NCBI RefSeq assembly: GCF_000759475.1
Contig: NZ_CP009454.1
Span: 744,001 to 808,000, forward strand
DNA from: Pantoea rwandensis
GTDB taxonomy: Bacteria; Pseudomonadota; Gammaproteobacteria; Enterobacterales; Enterobacteriaceae
DNA length: 64,000 nucleotides
Reading direction: 5' to 3'
Position 1 is the stretch's first letter. Every line of letters begins with the position of its first letter. The notes under the pieces are model-generated. The model saw only the letters and a program-made list of their open reading frames with translations, did no database searches and had not been told where the DNA came from. Both the position numbers and the translations under genes were made by a program. Of this stretch, positions 26,257-35,595 are shown piece after piece.

Positions 26257-26342
26257 GATTGCCCCCCTGTAACCGCACATTGTAGCAGGCAGGGAATGCG
26301 CATCGCTGCCACACTTAGCGCACATTCCAGCTATGCACCGAC

Positions 26343-26368
26343 AGTAGCGGCGCAATGTATTGCGCACC
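26343..26368. repeat. REP-like palindrome, GTAGCGGCGC family
   Basis: GTAGCGGCGCAATGTATTGCG plus CACC, between the DUF488 and the reductase genes. Same family as 7450-7473 and 62021-62090. Confidence 0.6.
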
Positions 26369-26412
26369 TGCCGCGATAATTGATGAACATCTTGATAAGG
26401 AGAACAGCAATC

Positions 26413-27429
26413 ATGCAAGCGATGATCCTGAAACAGCCCGGTGGTTTAGCGCATTTGCAACTGGCGGATCTGCCCGATCCGGGTAAACCCGCCGCCGGGG
26501 AGATCCGCGTGGCGATCCACGCGACGTCACTCAACTTCCACGACCTGCTGGTGGCTGATGGATCGATTCCCACCGAGCAGGATCGCATCATGATGGCGGA
26601 CGGCGCGGGTGTGGTCGAAGAGGTCGGGGCAGGCGTCACGGAATTTAAGCCCGGTGACCACGTGGTGTCCTGCTTTTTCCCGCAGTGGCAGGACGGTTTA
26701 CCCTTTGCTCAAGTCGGCAATTTCACCCAGACACCCGGCGATGGTGCAGACGGCTTTGCCGCCGAAGTGGTGGTGCGTCCGGCCCATCACTTTACGCTCG
26801 CCCCACGTGGCTGGCGCCATGCCGAAGCGGCAACCATCACCACGTCCGGCCTGACGGCGTGGCGCGCATTGGTAGGGGATGCACAAATCAAAGCGGGCGA
26901 TACCATCGTCACGCTCGGCACCGGCGGCGTGTCGATCACTGCACTGCAAATTGCCAAAGCGATGGGCGCACGGGTGATTGTCACCTCCTCGTCAGATGAG
27001 AAGCTGGCAAGGGCACTGGCGCTCGGTGCCGATGCGGGCATCAACTATCGCAGCACGCCAGAGTGGGGAAAAGCCGTTCAACAGCTGACGGATGGCAAGG
27101 GGGCAGATGTGGTGATTGAACTCGGTGGGCCGGGCACCATGGCGCAGTCGATTGAGGCAGTGCGCGTCGGCGGTCATATTGCGCTGATTGGCGTACTGAC
27201 CGGGCGCGAAGGGGTGATCCCCACCTCGCTGTTAATGGCAAAACAGGCACGTATTCAGGGCCTGATTGTCGGGCATCGCCGTCAGCAGCAGGACTTTGTG
27301 CGGGCGTTAGAGCAAACCGGTATTCGCCCCGTGATCAGCGACAGCTACGGTACCTTGAGCGACCTGCCTGCGGCATTTAAACATCAGCAGTCAGCAGGGC
27401 ATTTCGGCAAGATTACGGTGGAGTGGTAA
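26413..27429 (+). CDS. Zinc-independent MDR-family alcohol dehydrogenase/quinone reductase
   Basis: 338 residues. N-terminal GroES-like domain (SLNFHDLLVADG; GAGVVEEVGAGVTEFKPGDHV) and a Rossmann domain (TIVTLGTGGVSITALQIAKAMGARVI). The structural zinc cysteines and the usual catalytic Cys/His pair of classical alcohol dehydrogenases are not seen, so it is closer to the quinone oxidoreductase-like or crotonyl-CoA-reductase-like branches. AAGGAGAAC precedes the ATG at 26413. Single gene. Substrate unknown. Confidence 0.85.
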   Translation: MQAMILKQPGGLAHLQLADLPDPGKPAAGEIRVAIHATSLNFHDLLVADGSIPTEQDRIMMADGAGVVEEVGAGVTEFKPGDHVVSCFFPQWQDGLPFAQVGNFTQTPGDGADGFAAEVVVRPAHHFTLAPRGWRHAEAATITTSGLTAWRALVGDAQIKAGDTIVTLGTGGVSITALQIAKAMGARVIVTSSSDEKLARALALGADAGINYRSTPEWGKAVQQLTDGKGADVVIELGGPGTMAQSIEAVRVGGHIALIGVLTGREGVIPTSLLMAKQARIQGLIVGHRRQQQDFVRALEQTGIRPVISDSYGTLSDLPAAFKHQQSAGHFGKITVEW

Positions 27430-27437
27430 TAAGGTGA

Positions 27438-27464
27438 GCCTGTTTCCTCTATGAAGAAACAGGC
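27438..27464. terminator. Hairpin between convergent genes
   Basis: GCCTGTTTC and GAAACAGGC form a perfect 9-bp stem with a 9-base loop between two converging stop codons. There is no long T run on either strand, so termination is inferred from place and stability. Confidence 0.55.
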
Positions 27465-27473
27465 GTCAGCACA

Positions 27474-28253
27474 TCAGTAGTAATCACCGTGGCGGTAATC
27501 CCATGATGGGAAGATATCTGACAGCAGCGCCATGATTTTATCGACATCCAGACCTTTACGAATCAGCACCGGGCACGGCGTGATTTTACGTTCGCCGTTT
27601 TGCTGCGGGATCAGACGACCTTCGCTATCCACCATCGACACCATCACACCCTGCTCGTAGCGCACTTTATTTTCGTCGTTAGGCTGAATGGATTTCACGT
27701 AGTCATTGGCTTCAATAATTAAATCAGCACGTGCTTCAATACGTTCGCCAATACCTTCAACCAGACCACGGTTTCCCTGACCCGATGGGTTGGCGGAGCT
27801 GGCAAAGGAGAATTTCCCGTGGTCTTCCCACAGCGCTTTCGCAATATTTTCACCGGGACGGCCAAATTTAATCACGAAGCAGCTGGTCTGGCGTCCATCC
27901 ATCATCAGTTCTTTAGAGCCGTCTGCCGGAATACGCGCCAGCGCCTCTTCGCGCCACGGTAAAATACAGCCCAGCAGGATATCTTGATCCCAATGTTGCT
28001 GATAAAGCTGGTCAATTTCCGGCGTCAGTTGAGCCAGTGAACGCAGTTGTTCCAGCGAGCCACAGAGCACCACGCCAGGCTTGTTGCGCTTGCGCTGCTT
28101 GGCTTCAAACTTGCGTTCCAGCCCGGCTTTATCAGAGGTCATGATGATGTAGCCGACTTTCGTTGGGCTCACAATCATGCCGCCGTCTTGTGACAGAATG
28201 TCGATGGCTTCAGGTTGTAACCCGCCATTCCACGTTATTTGTTTACCGCTCAT
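27474..28253 (-). CDS. YrdC/Sua5/YciO-family protein
   Basis: 259 residues. IDILSQDGGMIVSPTKVGYIIM, then KFEAKQRKRNKPGVVL and FSFASSANPSGQGNR, are the three nucleotide/carbamoyl-handling motifs of the YrdC fold, the family of TsaC/Sua5 (threonylcarbamoyl-AMP synthase, tRNA t6A) and of YciO, whose function is less clear. The KxR-like and S-x-N positions are kept, so ligand binding is likely. The length is between TsaC (about 190) and Sua5 (about 350). It lies downstream of the Gate-domain gene with 258 bp between, so it may be separately expressed. Confidence 0.8.
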   Translation of the reverse strand: MSGKQITWNGGLQPEAIDILSQDGGMIVSPTKVGYIIMTSDKAGLERKFEAKQRKRNKPGVVLCGSLEQLRSLAQLTPEIDQLYQQHWDQDILLGCILPWREEALARIPADGSKELMMDGRQTSCFVIKFGRPGENIAKALWEDHGKFSFASSANPSGQGNRGLVEGIGERIEARADLIIEANDYVKSIQPNDENKVRYEQGVMVSMVDSEGRLIPQQNGERKITPCPVLIRKGLDVDKIMALLSDIFPSWDYRHGDYY

Positions 28254-28478
28254 GGATCTACCCTACCTGCGTATCAATAGATGACGTGCAGGAATATTAC
28301 CTGCAATGAAATTAAGGAGTTAATTAACCGGATATTAAGTCGGGATTAATTATTTTTGCAAAATCATGCTGGCGATAATAGTACGATATTTAAAGGCTTT
28401 GCAACTGATGAAAATAACGATGGAATGTATAGGGTTAATTTAAAATAACACGCGGGAATTGTAGTGTTATTTAAACAG
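28254..28478. other. AT-rich gap between Gate-domain and YrdC-family genes
   Basis: 225 bp, AT-richer than the genes on either side. It must hold the promoter for the YrdC/Sua5-like gene. I see no protein, RNA or clear operator in it. Confidence 0.4.
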
Positions 28479-28503
28479 GGCGCTGAATAATCCTTTCAGC
28501 GCC
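28479..28503. terminator. Hairpin after the Gate-domain gene
   Basis: GGCGCTGA-N9-TCAGCGCC, 8-bp perfect stem immediately downstream of the minus-strand gene ending at 28512, followed on that strand by a T-containing run. Likely its terminator. Confidence 0.65.
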
Positions 28504-28511
28504 AGGGTTAA

Positions 28512-29444
28512 TTAAAATATCAGGGCGTGTGCCACGCCGCGTAGCGCGATGCCAAGAATAATGCCCGGCACGGCGAAACGGAACAGACGCGGGAAACGGC
28601 TCGACAGACCCAGGAAGATGCCAATGCCTGGCAGGTCAAAGGTCTGAATCAACCAACCCGCCGAGGCATTAATGTTATGCGCGCTGTAGAGTCCCTTCTC
28701 CACCAATCCCGCCACCACGCCGTAATACGCAGTACCGCCTGCCAGACATTTGGTCAGGGCAGGCAGAATGTAGACTTCAGAGATGTTGAGCCTATCCAGC
28801 AGCGGAGAAACCAGCCGGGTGAGCATCTCAATGCCACCGGATTCTTTCAAAATGCCGACCACCGAAAGAGACAGAATCAGCATCGGCAGTGAGCCCAGCG
28901 CCAGGCGAATCGCATCCGCACCCGCACTGTTGATGATGGCAATCAGCCCCATCTTGCTTTCATTATTCGCAACGGCTTCATCTTCATTGAGCAGCGCCGC
29001 ATCAGAAAGTTTGCGGCCAAAGAAGTGGTAAGTGGCCGCTGCGGCCAGCACGCCGCCGCAGATGGAGATCAGCAGTGCCGCAGTCCAGTTCAGTCCTGCG
29101 GGAATCAACGGATAAAATGCGTTGGCTTGCCCCATAGCAAACAGCATCGCCAGCGTGGCCGCCATATGGCGGTCGGAGGTGCCGCGTTTTTCCATAATCG
29201 CTAATGCCGCTAACGGCGCAGCGAAACTGACAAAGTTCAGCTGGATCAGGGCAAATAACGCCAGTCCGGTAATACCCAAAGGTTTTAATAACGGAGTGGA
29301 ATGACGAACCACAAAATCCAGCACGCCTTTAACTTCCAGATATTTCATGATGAATAACATCACCACCATGATAGGAATAAGCGTGTACAACGCGACATCC
29401 ACCGAGGCTTTGCCCGCAGACATAATAATGCTGATGATATTCAT
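28512..29444 (-). CDS. Nucleoside-recognition (Gate) domain membrane protein
   Basis: 310 residues with about eight to nine membrane helices. Two similar Gate-type segments are seen: MKYLEVKGVLDFVVRHSTPLL followed by LKPLGITGLALFAL, and SVVGILKESGGIEMLTRLV followed by SPLLDRLNISEVYILPALT. This internal duplication is typical of Gate proteins such as SpmA/SpmB and YjiG/YjiH, which resemble the gate of NupC transporters. Function is unproven. It follows the ribitol genes on the same strand, but a strong hairpin (29630-29658) lies between, so a separate unit is likely. Start ATG at 29444; a GTG eight codons upstream is possible. Confidence 0.8.
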   Translation of the reverse strand: MNIISIIMSAGKASVDVALYTLIPIMVVMLFIMKYLEVKGVLDFVVRHSTPLLKPLGITGLALFALIQLNFVSFAAPLAALAIMEKRGTSDRHMAATLAMLFAMGQANAFYPLIPAGLNWTAALLISICGGVLAAAATYHFFGRKLSDAALLNEDEAVANNESKMGLIAIINSAGADAIRLALGSLPMLILSLSVVGILKESGGIEMLTRLVSPLLDRLNISEVYILPALTKCLAGGTAYYGVVAGLVEKGLYSAHNINASAGWLIQTFDLPGIGIFLGLSSRFPRLFRFAVPGIILGIALRGVAHALIF

Positions 29445-29629
29445 GTGGATGCCTGAACCTCGAACCACGGCTTAATACCGATAAACATGCTGCTCCCCTT
29501 GCCTTAAAAAACGCATAAAAATGCCAGCGCGAAGGGCGCTAGCTAAGGGATAAATAGTATCCCGGTGGCGTAAGCTTGAGTAGTGAAGAAATTAAATTTT
29601 ATCTTGCAGGAAATGGCAGGGTGAAATAA

Positions 29630-29658
29630 CCGTGCGCCGACGTTTGTGCGGCGCACGG
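29630..29658. terminator. Terminator hairpin after rbtK
   Basis: CCGTGCGCCG-N9-CGGCGCACGG, a perfect 10-bp stem, 17 bases beyond the rbtK stop on its strand, followed by TTATTT. Likely closes the rbtDK transcript. Confidence 0.75.
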
Positions 29659-29674
29659 AAATATTATTCGACGT

Positions 29675-31288
29675 TTATTCGCTTATCTGACGAATATTAC
29701 GCGCGGTACTCTGCAATAATTTAAATGCATCATAACGGTGCTGATGCAGTGGCGAAACTGACGGCTCCGGATGCCAGCGCTTTTCATCGGTAGTCATGTT
29801 GGCCATCGCCGAGGTGACGTCGGAATACACGCCACTGGCGGCAGCGGCAAGAATCGCTGAACCCAGTAATACCGGCTCAGGGCAGTGGGTGGATTGCACA
29901 GGAAGCTGGCAGCTGTCCGCCAGCAGTTGGCGTACCAACGAGTGTTGCCCCGCGCCGCCGCTGATGACAATCGACTGCGTGACAATGCCTTTGCTGGTTT
30001 GCGCCTCAATGATTTGGCGCAGGCCGTAGCCGAGGCTGCACAAGCCAGCGATATACAGTGCGATCAGGCTGGCTTCGTCATTATCCATGCCCAAACCGCA
30101 AATCACCGCTCGCGCGTAAGGGTCGCCAAAGGGGGCGCGATTACCCGCAAATTCCGGCACGATATGCAGACCTTCGACTAAATCCACCGTTGCTGATTCA
30201 CCGCGAGCGTGCTGCAAAGCCTGTTCCGCGAGGTACACCGGCAGTGAAAGGCCAGCGGTATCGGCGGCCTGCTGTGCCCTTGCAGCCGCTGGATGCATCT
30301 CCAGCAGGCGATCGATGGCGGCGCCCGCCGCGCTTTGTCCACCTTCACTCAACCATAAACCCGGCACCATCGCCGAGTAATACGGGCCCCACACACCTGG
30401 CACAAATGCGGCCTCACGCGTGGGTGTCATGGTGCAGGATGAGGTGCCAAATACGTAGGCGAGTTTGTCTTCCGGGCTGCCATCTGCGCCCAACGTACCG
30501 ACGCCACCTGCATGGGCATCGATTAACCCAGCGGCCACTGGCGTGCCTGCGGGTAAACCGAAGTCGGCGGCGGCCTGAGTGGTTAAACCGCTTCCACATG
30601 GCGTGCCAGGCTCGACGATGCGTTGCCCAATGCGCGCAAACTTTTCCTGGGCGAATTCCGGTAAACCAATGGCGTGGAAGTAGTCGCTATCCCAGCGCTG
30701 TTCATGCGCCAGATAGTTCCATTTACAGGTGACGGTGCAGGACGAACGGGTACTATCGCCCGACGCGCGCCAGCTCAGGTAATCGGTCAGGTCAAAGAAG
30801 TGAGCGGCGGCCTGGAACGTCTGCGGGTTGTATGTTTTCAGCCACAATAGCTTTGGCATCTCCATCTCCGGTGAGATGCGTCCGCCCACATAGTCGAGCA
30901 CCGGATGTTTCGTCGCGTTGATGGCATCGGCCTGCTGCGTCGCGCGATGATCCATCCACACAATGATATTGCGCTCCGCCTCGCCATCCGGGCTAACGGG
31001 CAACGGTTGCCCCTGTTCATCGATCACCACCAGCGAGCAGGTGGCATCGAAGCCAATGCCCGCCACCGCAGCGGGATCGATAGCGGCAGTGGCCACCGCC
31101 TCGCGCACGCAGCGGCTGACCGCCTGCCAAATCTCATTGGCGGATTGCTCCACCACATGACCGTGGGCGCGGAAGGTGGTGATGGACTGCTTTGCATGAC
31201 CGAGCAGATTTCCCGCGCGGTCAAACACGCCCGCACGAGCGCTGGCCGAACCCACATCGACACCAATCAAATATTTTTCGTTACTCAT
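29675..31288 (-). CDS. rbtK: D-ribulokinase of the FGGY family
   Basis: 537 residues. FGGY kinase marks: YLIGVDVGSASARAGVFD at the N-terminus, GFDATCSLVVIDEQG, DLTDYLSWRASGD, YVFGTSSCTMTPT, and the ATP-site ISGGAGQHSLVRQLLAD. This matches the D-ribulose kinase branch. It should phosphorylate D-ribulose, made from ribitol by RbtD, to D-ribulose 5-phosphate for the pentose phosphate pathway. It starts 19 bp after rbtD with GAGGTG upstream, so the two form an operon, as in Klebsiella where the order rbtD-rbtK is known. Confidence 0.88.
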   Translation of the reverse strand: MSNEKYLIGVDVGSASARAGVFDRAGNLLGHAKQSITTFRAHGHVVEQSANEIWQAVSRCVREAVATAAIDPAAVAGIGFDATCSLVVIDEQGQPLPVSPDGEAERNIIVWMDHRATQQADAINATKHPVLDYVGGRISPEMEMPKLLWLKTYNPQTFQAAAHFFDLTDYLSWRASGDSTRSSCTVTCKWNYLAHEQRWDSDYFHAIGLPEFAQEKFARIGQRIVEPGTPCGSGLTTQAAADFGLPAGTPVAAGLIDAHAGGVGTLGADGSPEDKLAYVFGTSSCTMTPTREAAFVPGVWGPYYSAMVPGLWLSEGGQSAAGAAIDRLLEMHPAAARAQQAADTAGLSLPVYLAEQALQHARGESATVDLVEGLHIVPEFAGNRAPFGDPYARAVICGLGMDNDEASLIALYIAGLCSLGYGLRQIIEAQTSKGIVTQSIVISGGAGQHSLVRQLLADSCQLPVQSTHCPEPVLLGSAILAAAASGVYSDVTSAMANMTTDEKRWHPEPSVSPLHQHRYDAFKLLQSTARNIRQISE

Positions 31289-31307
31289 GCTGCTGCACCT
31301 CGGCTGG

Positions 31308-32057
31308 TTACAGGTCAACGCTGTTGGGGAGGATAACGATATCGCGCACCGTGACACCCGGCGAACGCGTCACCATAAACAGCACCGATTCCGCTACTTC
31401 AATGGGCTGCATCAGGCTGCCATTGGCCAGCGCGTCCTCCAGCTTCTCCTGCGGCCAGTCATCGAGCAGGGCAGTGACCACCGGCCCCGGCAGCACTGCA
31501 CCGACGCGCACACCATGCTGCGCCACCTGACGACGGGTTGAATGCACAAAAGCCTGCACCGCAAATTTGGATGCGGTGTAGATCGGTTCCCAGACCACTG
31601 GCACCACGCCCGCAATCGAACTGGTGAAAATGATGTCACCCGATTTCTGCGCGATCAGATGCGGCAGCACCGAACGCACACAGCGAAAGGCCGCGCTGGT
31701 GTTGAGTTTCAGTACGCGATCCCAGATATCGGGATCGCCTTCCGCCACCGGTCCGCCAATGTAGGCACCGGCATTGGCGTGGAAAATATCCAGGCGGCCC
31801 GCCAGCTTGAGAATGTCATCGAGAATCCCGTCAACCTGTTTGCCGTCCATCAGGTCAATCTGCAGCGGCAGCGCCTGTGGGCCCAGTTCCGCCACCAGCT
31901 GCTGCAACTTGTCGCCGTCGCGATCGATCAGGACGACTTTCGCCCCGGCCTGCAGCAGCACTTTGCTGCATTCCAGACCAATACCGGAGGCAGCGCCCGT
32001 AATGGCGGCGACTTTTCCGTTGAGAGGGTTATGCATGGAGAAGAGGTTCGAGTTCAT
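31308..32057 (-). CDS. rbtD: Ribitol 2-dehydrogenase
   Basis: 249 residues, an SDR enzyme oxidising ribitol to D-ribulose with NAD+. Long stretches agree with the Klebsiella enzyme as I recall it: [66 protein letters not shown] and the ending [15 protein letters not shown]. The catalytic Tyr and Lys are in YTASKFA. First gene of the ribitol operon, divergent from a LacI-type regulator. The start at 32057 is preceded by AAAGGA. Confidence 0.93.
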   Translation of the reverse strand: MNSNLFSMHNPLNGKVAAITGAASGIGLECSKVLLQAGAKVVLIDRDGDKLQQLVAELGPQALPLQIDLMDGKQVDGILDDILKLAGRLDIFHANAGAYIGGPVAEGDPDIWDRVLKLNTSAAFRCVRSVLPHLIAQKSGDIIFTSSIAGVVPVVWEPIYTASKFAVQAFVHSTRRQVAQHGVRVGAVLPGPVVTALLDDWPQEKLEDALANGSLMQPIEVAESVLFMVTRSPGVTVRDIVILPNSVDL

Positions 32058-32087
32058 CTTATAATCCTTTATCAATGGCGTTTTAGG

Positions 32088-32115
32088 TGGAGCTCAATCG
32101 ATGGAGCTCAATCGA
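32088..32115. promoter_or_regulatory. Tandem operator-like dyads in the rbtD/regulator gap
   Basis: A 14-bp sequence TGGAGCTCAATCGA is repeated head to tail (32088-32101 and 32102-32115). The junctions create CTCAATCGATGGAG, an almost perfect 14-bp dyad (12 of 14), and a poorer copy beside it, CTCAATCGATGAAG. LacI-type operators have such form, so this is the likely site for the divergent regulator. Confidence 0.5.
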
Positions 32116-32170
32116 TGAAGCACAACTATCACCCCGACTTTTAACCAGCAACAAAAAGTGCAATAAAGGG

Positions 32171-33178
32171 ATGGGTTCTGTGACGGGGATCGGCAAAAAC
32201 AAGAAAACCACCATTTATGACCTCGCGGAACTCACGGGGGTTTCGGCAAGCGCGGTGAGCGCGATTTTAAGCGGCAACTGGAAGAAGCGGCGCATCAGTG
32301 CCAGCACTGCCGAGAAAGTGAGCCGGATTGCGCAAGAGCAGGGCTATGCGCTAAATCGACAGGCCAGCATGCTGCGTACTACGCGCTCGAAAACCATCGG
32401 GATGATCGTGCCCAAATACGACAACCGTTATTTTGGCTCAATCGTGGAACGTTTTGAGCAGATGGCGCGCGATCGCGGCCTGTTCCCGGTGATTACCTGC
32501 ACGCAGCGCGATCCGGACCTGGAACTGGAAGCGGCGCGCACCATGCTCTCCTGGCAGGTGGATTACATGGTAGTGACCGGGGCAACTGATCCGGATCGTA
32601 TTACTACACTCTGTCAGGACGCGGGCGTACCCTCGCTGAATCTTGATCTGCCCGGTTCGCTGGCCCCTTCAGTGATTTCGGATAACTTCAATGGCGCATT
32701 GAGCCTGACGCGCAGCCTGCTGGAAAAGCGCCCGCAGCCGCTGATTTTTATCGGTGGGCGTGCCAGCGATCACAACAGTAAAGAGCGGCTGCGCGGCTTT
32801 TTGGCGGCACATCAGGAACGAGGCATTTCTGTGCCGGAGGAGAATTTGCTGCTGTGTGGCTATGAGCCGGAAAAAGCGCAAACGGCGTTGAAAAATCACT
32901 TTCAGCAGCATGTAACGGGGCAATTTGGTCTGTTTGTGAACTCGACCATTTCGCTGGAAGGGGTGGTGCAGTTTCTGCGTGCTGAGGATCTGTTATCTGA
33001 TGATAAACATCCGGCGATTGGCTGTTTCGACTGGGATCCGTTCGTCGCGCTGCTGTGTAAAGACATCAGCATGGTGAAACAGGATGTGGCAGGCATGATG
33101 GAAACGGTGTTCCGCCTGATGGAGAGCGGCGAGCAGGAAGTGACAGTTGTAGAAGTGCCGGTGCTGCAGATGCAGTAA
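32171..33178 (+). CDS. LacI-family repressor, probable ribitol operon regulator
   Basis: 335 residues. The helix-turn-helix (TTIYDLAELTGVSASAVSAI) with hinge helix region TRSKTIGMIVP is complete, followed by a sugar-binding type effector domain (YFGSIVERFEQMARDRGLFP; GALSLTRSLLE; FDWDPFVALL). Divergent from rbtDK with operator-like repeats between, so it most likely represses them until ribitol or D-ribulose is present. The ATG at 32171 is directly behind AAAGGG; the GTG at 32180 has better spacing and may be the real start. Effector identity is inference. Confidence 0.85.
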   Translation: MGSVTGIGKNKKTTIYDLAELTGVSASAVSAILSGNWKKRRISASTAEKVSRIAQEQGYALNRQASMLRTTRSKTIGMIVPKYDNRYFGSIVERFEQMARDRGLFPVITCTQRDPDLELEAARTMLSWQVDYMVVTGATDPDRITTLCQDAGVPSLNLDLPGSLAPSVISDNFNGALSLTRSLLEKRPQPLIFIGGRASDHNSKERLRGFLAAHQERGISVPEENLLLCGYEPEKAQTALKNHFQQHVTGQFGLFVNSTISLEGVVQFLRAEDLLSDDKHPAIGCFDWDPFVALLCKDISMVKQDVAGMMETVFRLMESGEQEVTVVEVPVLQMQ

Positions 33179-33181
33179 AAA

Positions 33182-33199
33182 GGGCGGCAAATGCCGCCC
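33182..33199. terminator. Terminator shared by the LacI gene and gor
   Basis: GGGCGGCA-aa-TGCCGCCC stem between converging stops, followed on the minus strand by a run of five T, so it best serves gor. Confidence 0.8.
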
Positions 33200-33205
33200 C
33201 ATTCA

Positions 33206-34558
33206 TCAACGCATAGTGACAAACTCTTCCGCCGCCGTCGGGTGAATCGCCACGGTGTTGTCGAAATCTTTCTTGGTAGCGCCCATCTTCAGTGCCACTG
33301 CGAAGCCTTGCAGCATCTCATCCATACCGTTGCCGATACCGTGAATGCCGACAATCTTCTCCTCCGGGCCGACACACACTAGCTTCATGCGGCACGGCTG
33401 GCGATGCTGCGTGACAGCGGTGTACATCGCGGTGAAGGAAGATTTATACACTTTCACCTGGTCGTCGCCGTACTGCTCACGTGCCTGGGGTTCGGTCAAA
33501 CCAACGGTACCAATCGGTGGATGGGTGAATACCACGGTTGGCACATTGCTGTAATCCAGGTGCTCGTCGGGCTTGTTGTTGAACAGGCGTTCTGACAGAC
33601 GACGCCCTGCGGCGACGGCCACTGGCGTCAACTCCACAGCACCGGTGTTGTCACCGACCGCATAAATGCCTTTCACGTTGGTGTTCTGGAACTTATCAAC
33701 GTTGATATAGCCTTTCTCGTTCAGCGCCACGCCGGTCACGGAGAGGTTGAGATTATCGGTAGCCGGTTCGCGACCAATCGCCCACACCAGGCAATCGACG
33801 GTTTGCTCATGACCGCTTTCCAGTTGCAGCGTCAGGCTGCCGTCAGCGTTCTTGATCACCGCTTTTGGAATCGACTCGGTATGCAGCGTTGGGCCTTCGG
33901 CCTGCATCACTTCTACCAGCGTATCGACAATCAGCGGATCGAAGCTGCGCAGCGGCGCGTGTTTGCGCACAAACAGATGGGTTTCGGCACCCAGTGCGTT
34001 GACCACACCGGCCAACTCCACCGCGATATACCCTGCGCCCACCACCGCAACACGCTTCGGCAGCGCATCCAGCTCAAAGAAGCCGTCAGAGTCGATACCG
34101 TATTCCGCGCCAGGCACTTGCGGATGGCTTGGACGGCCGCCGGTGGCGATCAGGATGTGATCGGCCGTGATGGTTTCGCCGTTCACTTCCACGGTATTAG
34201 CATCAATAAAGCGGGCGAAGCCTTTAATCACTTCAACGTTGTTTTTACCCAGCACGTTATCGTACGAGGTGTGGATGCGATCGATATAGGCGCTGCGGTT
34301 TTTCACCAGCACTGACCAGTCAAAGTGGTTCACGGTGGTATCGAAACCGTAGTCCGGGCCGTACAGGTGGATGGCTTCGGCAATCTGTGCCGCATGCCAC
34401 ATCACCTTTTTCGGTACGCAGCCGACGTTGACACAGGTGCCGCCCAGCTCTTTGGCTTCAATCAGCGCGCACTTCTGGCCATGCATCGCCGCACGGTTAA
34501 TCGAGGCGATACCGCCACTGCCGCCGCCGATGGCGAGGTAGTCAAAATGTCTGGTCAT
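33206..34558 (-). CDS. gor: Glutathione reductase
   Basis: 450 residues, the E. coli length. Reduces glutathione disulfide with NADPH in the cytoplasm. Marks: FAD loop [13 protein letters not shown], the redox disulfide [16 protein letters not shown], the NADPH loop [15 protein letters not shown] with the Arg pair in [12 protein letters not shown], and the C-terminal His-Glu in [14 protein letters not shown] at the dimer interface. Start ATG at 34558. In E. coli gor lies beside rlmJ; here rbn and a CPBP protease gene are placed between them. Confidence 0.97.
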   Translation of the reverse strand: MTRHFDYLAIGGGSGGIASINRAAMHGQKCALIEAKELGGTCVNVGCVPKKVMWHAAQIAEAIHLYGPDYGFDTTVNHFDWSVLVKNRSAYIDRIHTSYDNVLGKNNVEVIKGFARFIDANTVEVNGETITADHILIATGGRPSHPQVPGAEYGIDSDGFFELDALPKRVAVVGAGYIAVELAGVVNALGAETHLFVRKHAPLRSFDPLIVDTLVEVMQAEGPTLHTESIPKAVIKNADGSLTLQLESGHEQTVDCLVWAIGREPATDNLNLSVTGVALNEKGYINVDKFQNTNVKGIYAVGDNTGAVELTPVAVAAGRRLSERLFNNKPDEHLDYSNVPTVVFTHPPIGTVGLTEPQAREQYGDDQVKVYKSSFTAMYTAVTQHRQPCRMKLVCVGPEEKIVGIHGIGNGMDEMLQGFAVALKMGATKKDFDNTVAIHPTAAEEFVTMR

Positions 34559-34683
34559 CCGGAATGTCCATCTGTTGGAAGAAAATTGGCATAGAGTGTA
34601 ACGCTGCTTGTGCAAGCCGCGCAAAGGTTCGGCCTATGATTATGATAGGGTTAAATCTAGGTTCCGCTTACATGGAAGACATT

Positions 34684-35595
34684 ATGCATCTGACTTTTCT
34701 CGGCACCGGCGCGGGTGCGCCGAGCCTGCAACGTAACGTCACGGCGATTGCACTGACGCTATCGAAACGGGGCGACACCTGGCTGTTCGACTGCGGTGAA
34801 GCCACTCAGCACCAGTTTATGCGCTCTGCACTCAAGCCGAGCAAGCTGGAAAAAATCTTTATCACCCATCTGCACGGTGACCACATTTTTGGCTTGCCGG
34901 GCTTGCTCACCAGCCGTTCGATGGCCGGGCTGCTGGAGCCGATGACCATTTACGGTCCAAAAGGCATCAAACTGTTTGTCGAGACGGCGCTCAGTCTCAG
35001 TGGCTCTTACACCGGCTTCCCGCTGGAGATCGTAGAGATTGAAGCGGGCGAAGTGCTGGATGATGGCGAGTTCCGCGTCATTGCTTATCCAATGAATCAT
35101 GTGGTCGAGTGCTATGGCTATCGCATTGAGCAGCATGACAAGCCGGGCTTTCTTGATGCGCCACGACTGAAAGCAGAGGGCGTGCCGCGTGGGCCCTGGT
35201 ATCAGGATTTGAAAGAGGGCAAATGCATCCGGCTAGAAGATGGGCGTGAGATTAACGGCGCGGCGTATCTCGGCCCGGCGACCAGGGGCAAAGTGGTGGC
35301 GATATTCGGTGATACCGGTCCGACCGAAGTGGCGCTTGAGCTGGCGGCTGGTGCGGATGTGATGGTGCACGAAACCACGCTGGAAGCCGCAATGGCCGAA
35401 AAAGCCAATGGTCGCGGCCACTCCACCACGATTCAGGCTGCCGAAGTAGCAAAACTGGCGGGGGCGAAACGCATGATTGCCACGCACTTCAGTTCGCGTT
35501 ATTTATCGAGCGATCGGGAGAGACTGCTGGCGGAGTGCCAGTCGGTGTTTGCGGCGACCGAGCTGGCACGGGATTTCGCGGTGTTCGAGATTTAG
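34684..35595 (+). CDS. rbn: Ribonuclease BN/Z
   Basis: 303 residues, a metallo-beta-lactamase-fold tRNA 3'-processing nuclease. The zinc motif [27 protein letters not shown] [27 protein letters not shown] and [11 protein letters not shown] fit E. coli Rbn (ElaC) throughout. I use the ATG at 34684 by comparison with E. coli Rbn, which begins one residue before the FLGT motif; an ATG four codons earlier is possible. Its stop overlaps that of the convergent CPBP gene by 4 bases. Confidence 0.95.
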   Translation: MHLTFLGTGAGAPSLQRNVTAIALTLSKRGDTWLFDCGEATQHQFMRSALKPSKLEKIFITHLHGDHIFGLPGLLTSRSMAGLLEPMTIYGPKGIKLFVETALSLSGSYTGFPLEIVEIEAGEVLDDGEFRVIAYPMNHVVECYGYRIEQHDKPGFLDAPRLKAEGVPRGPWYQDLKEGKCIRLEDGREINGAAYLGPATRGKVVAIFGDTGPTEVALELAAGADVMVHETTLEAAMAEKANGRGHSTTIQAAEVAKLAGAKRMIATHFSSRYLSSDRERLLAECQSVFAATELARDFAVFEI

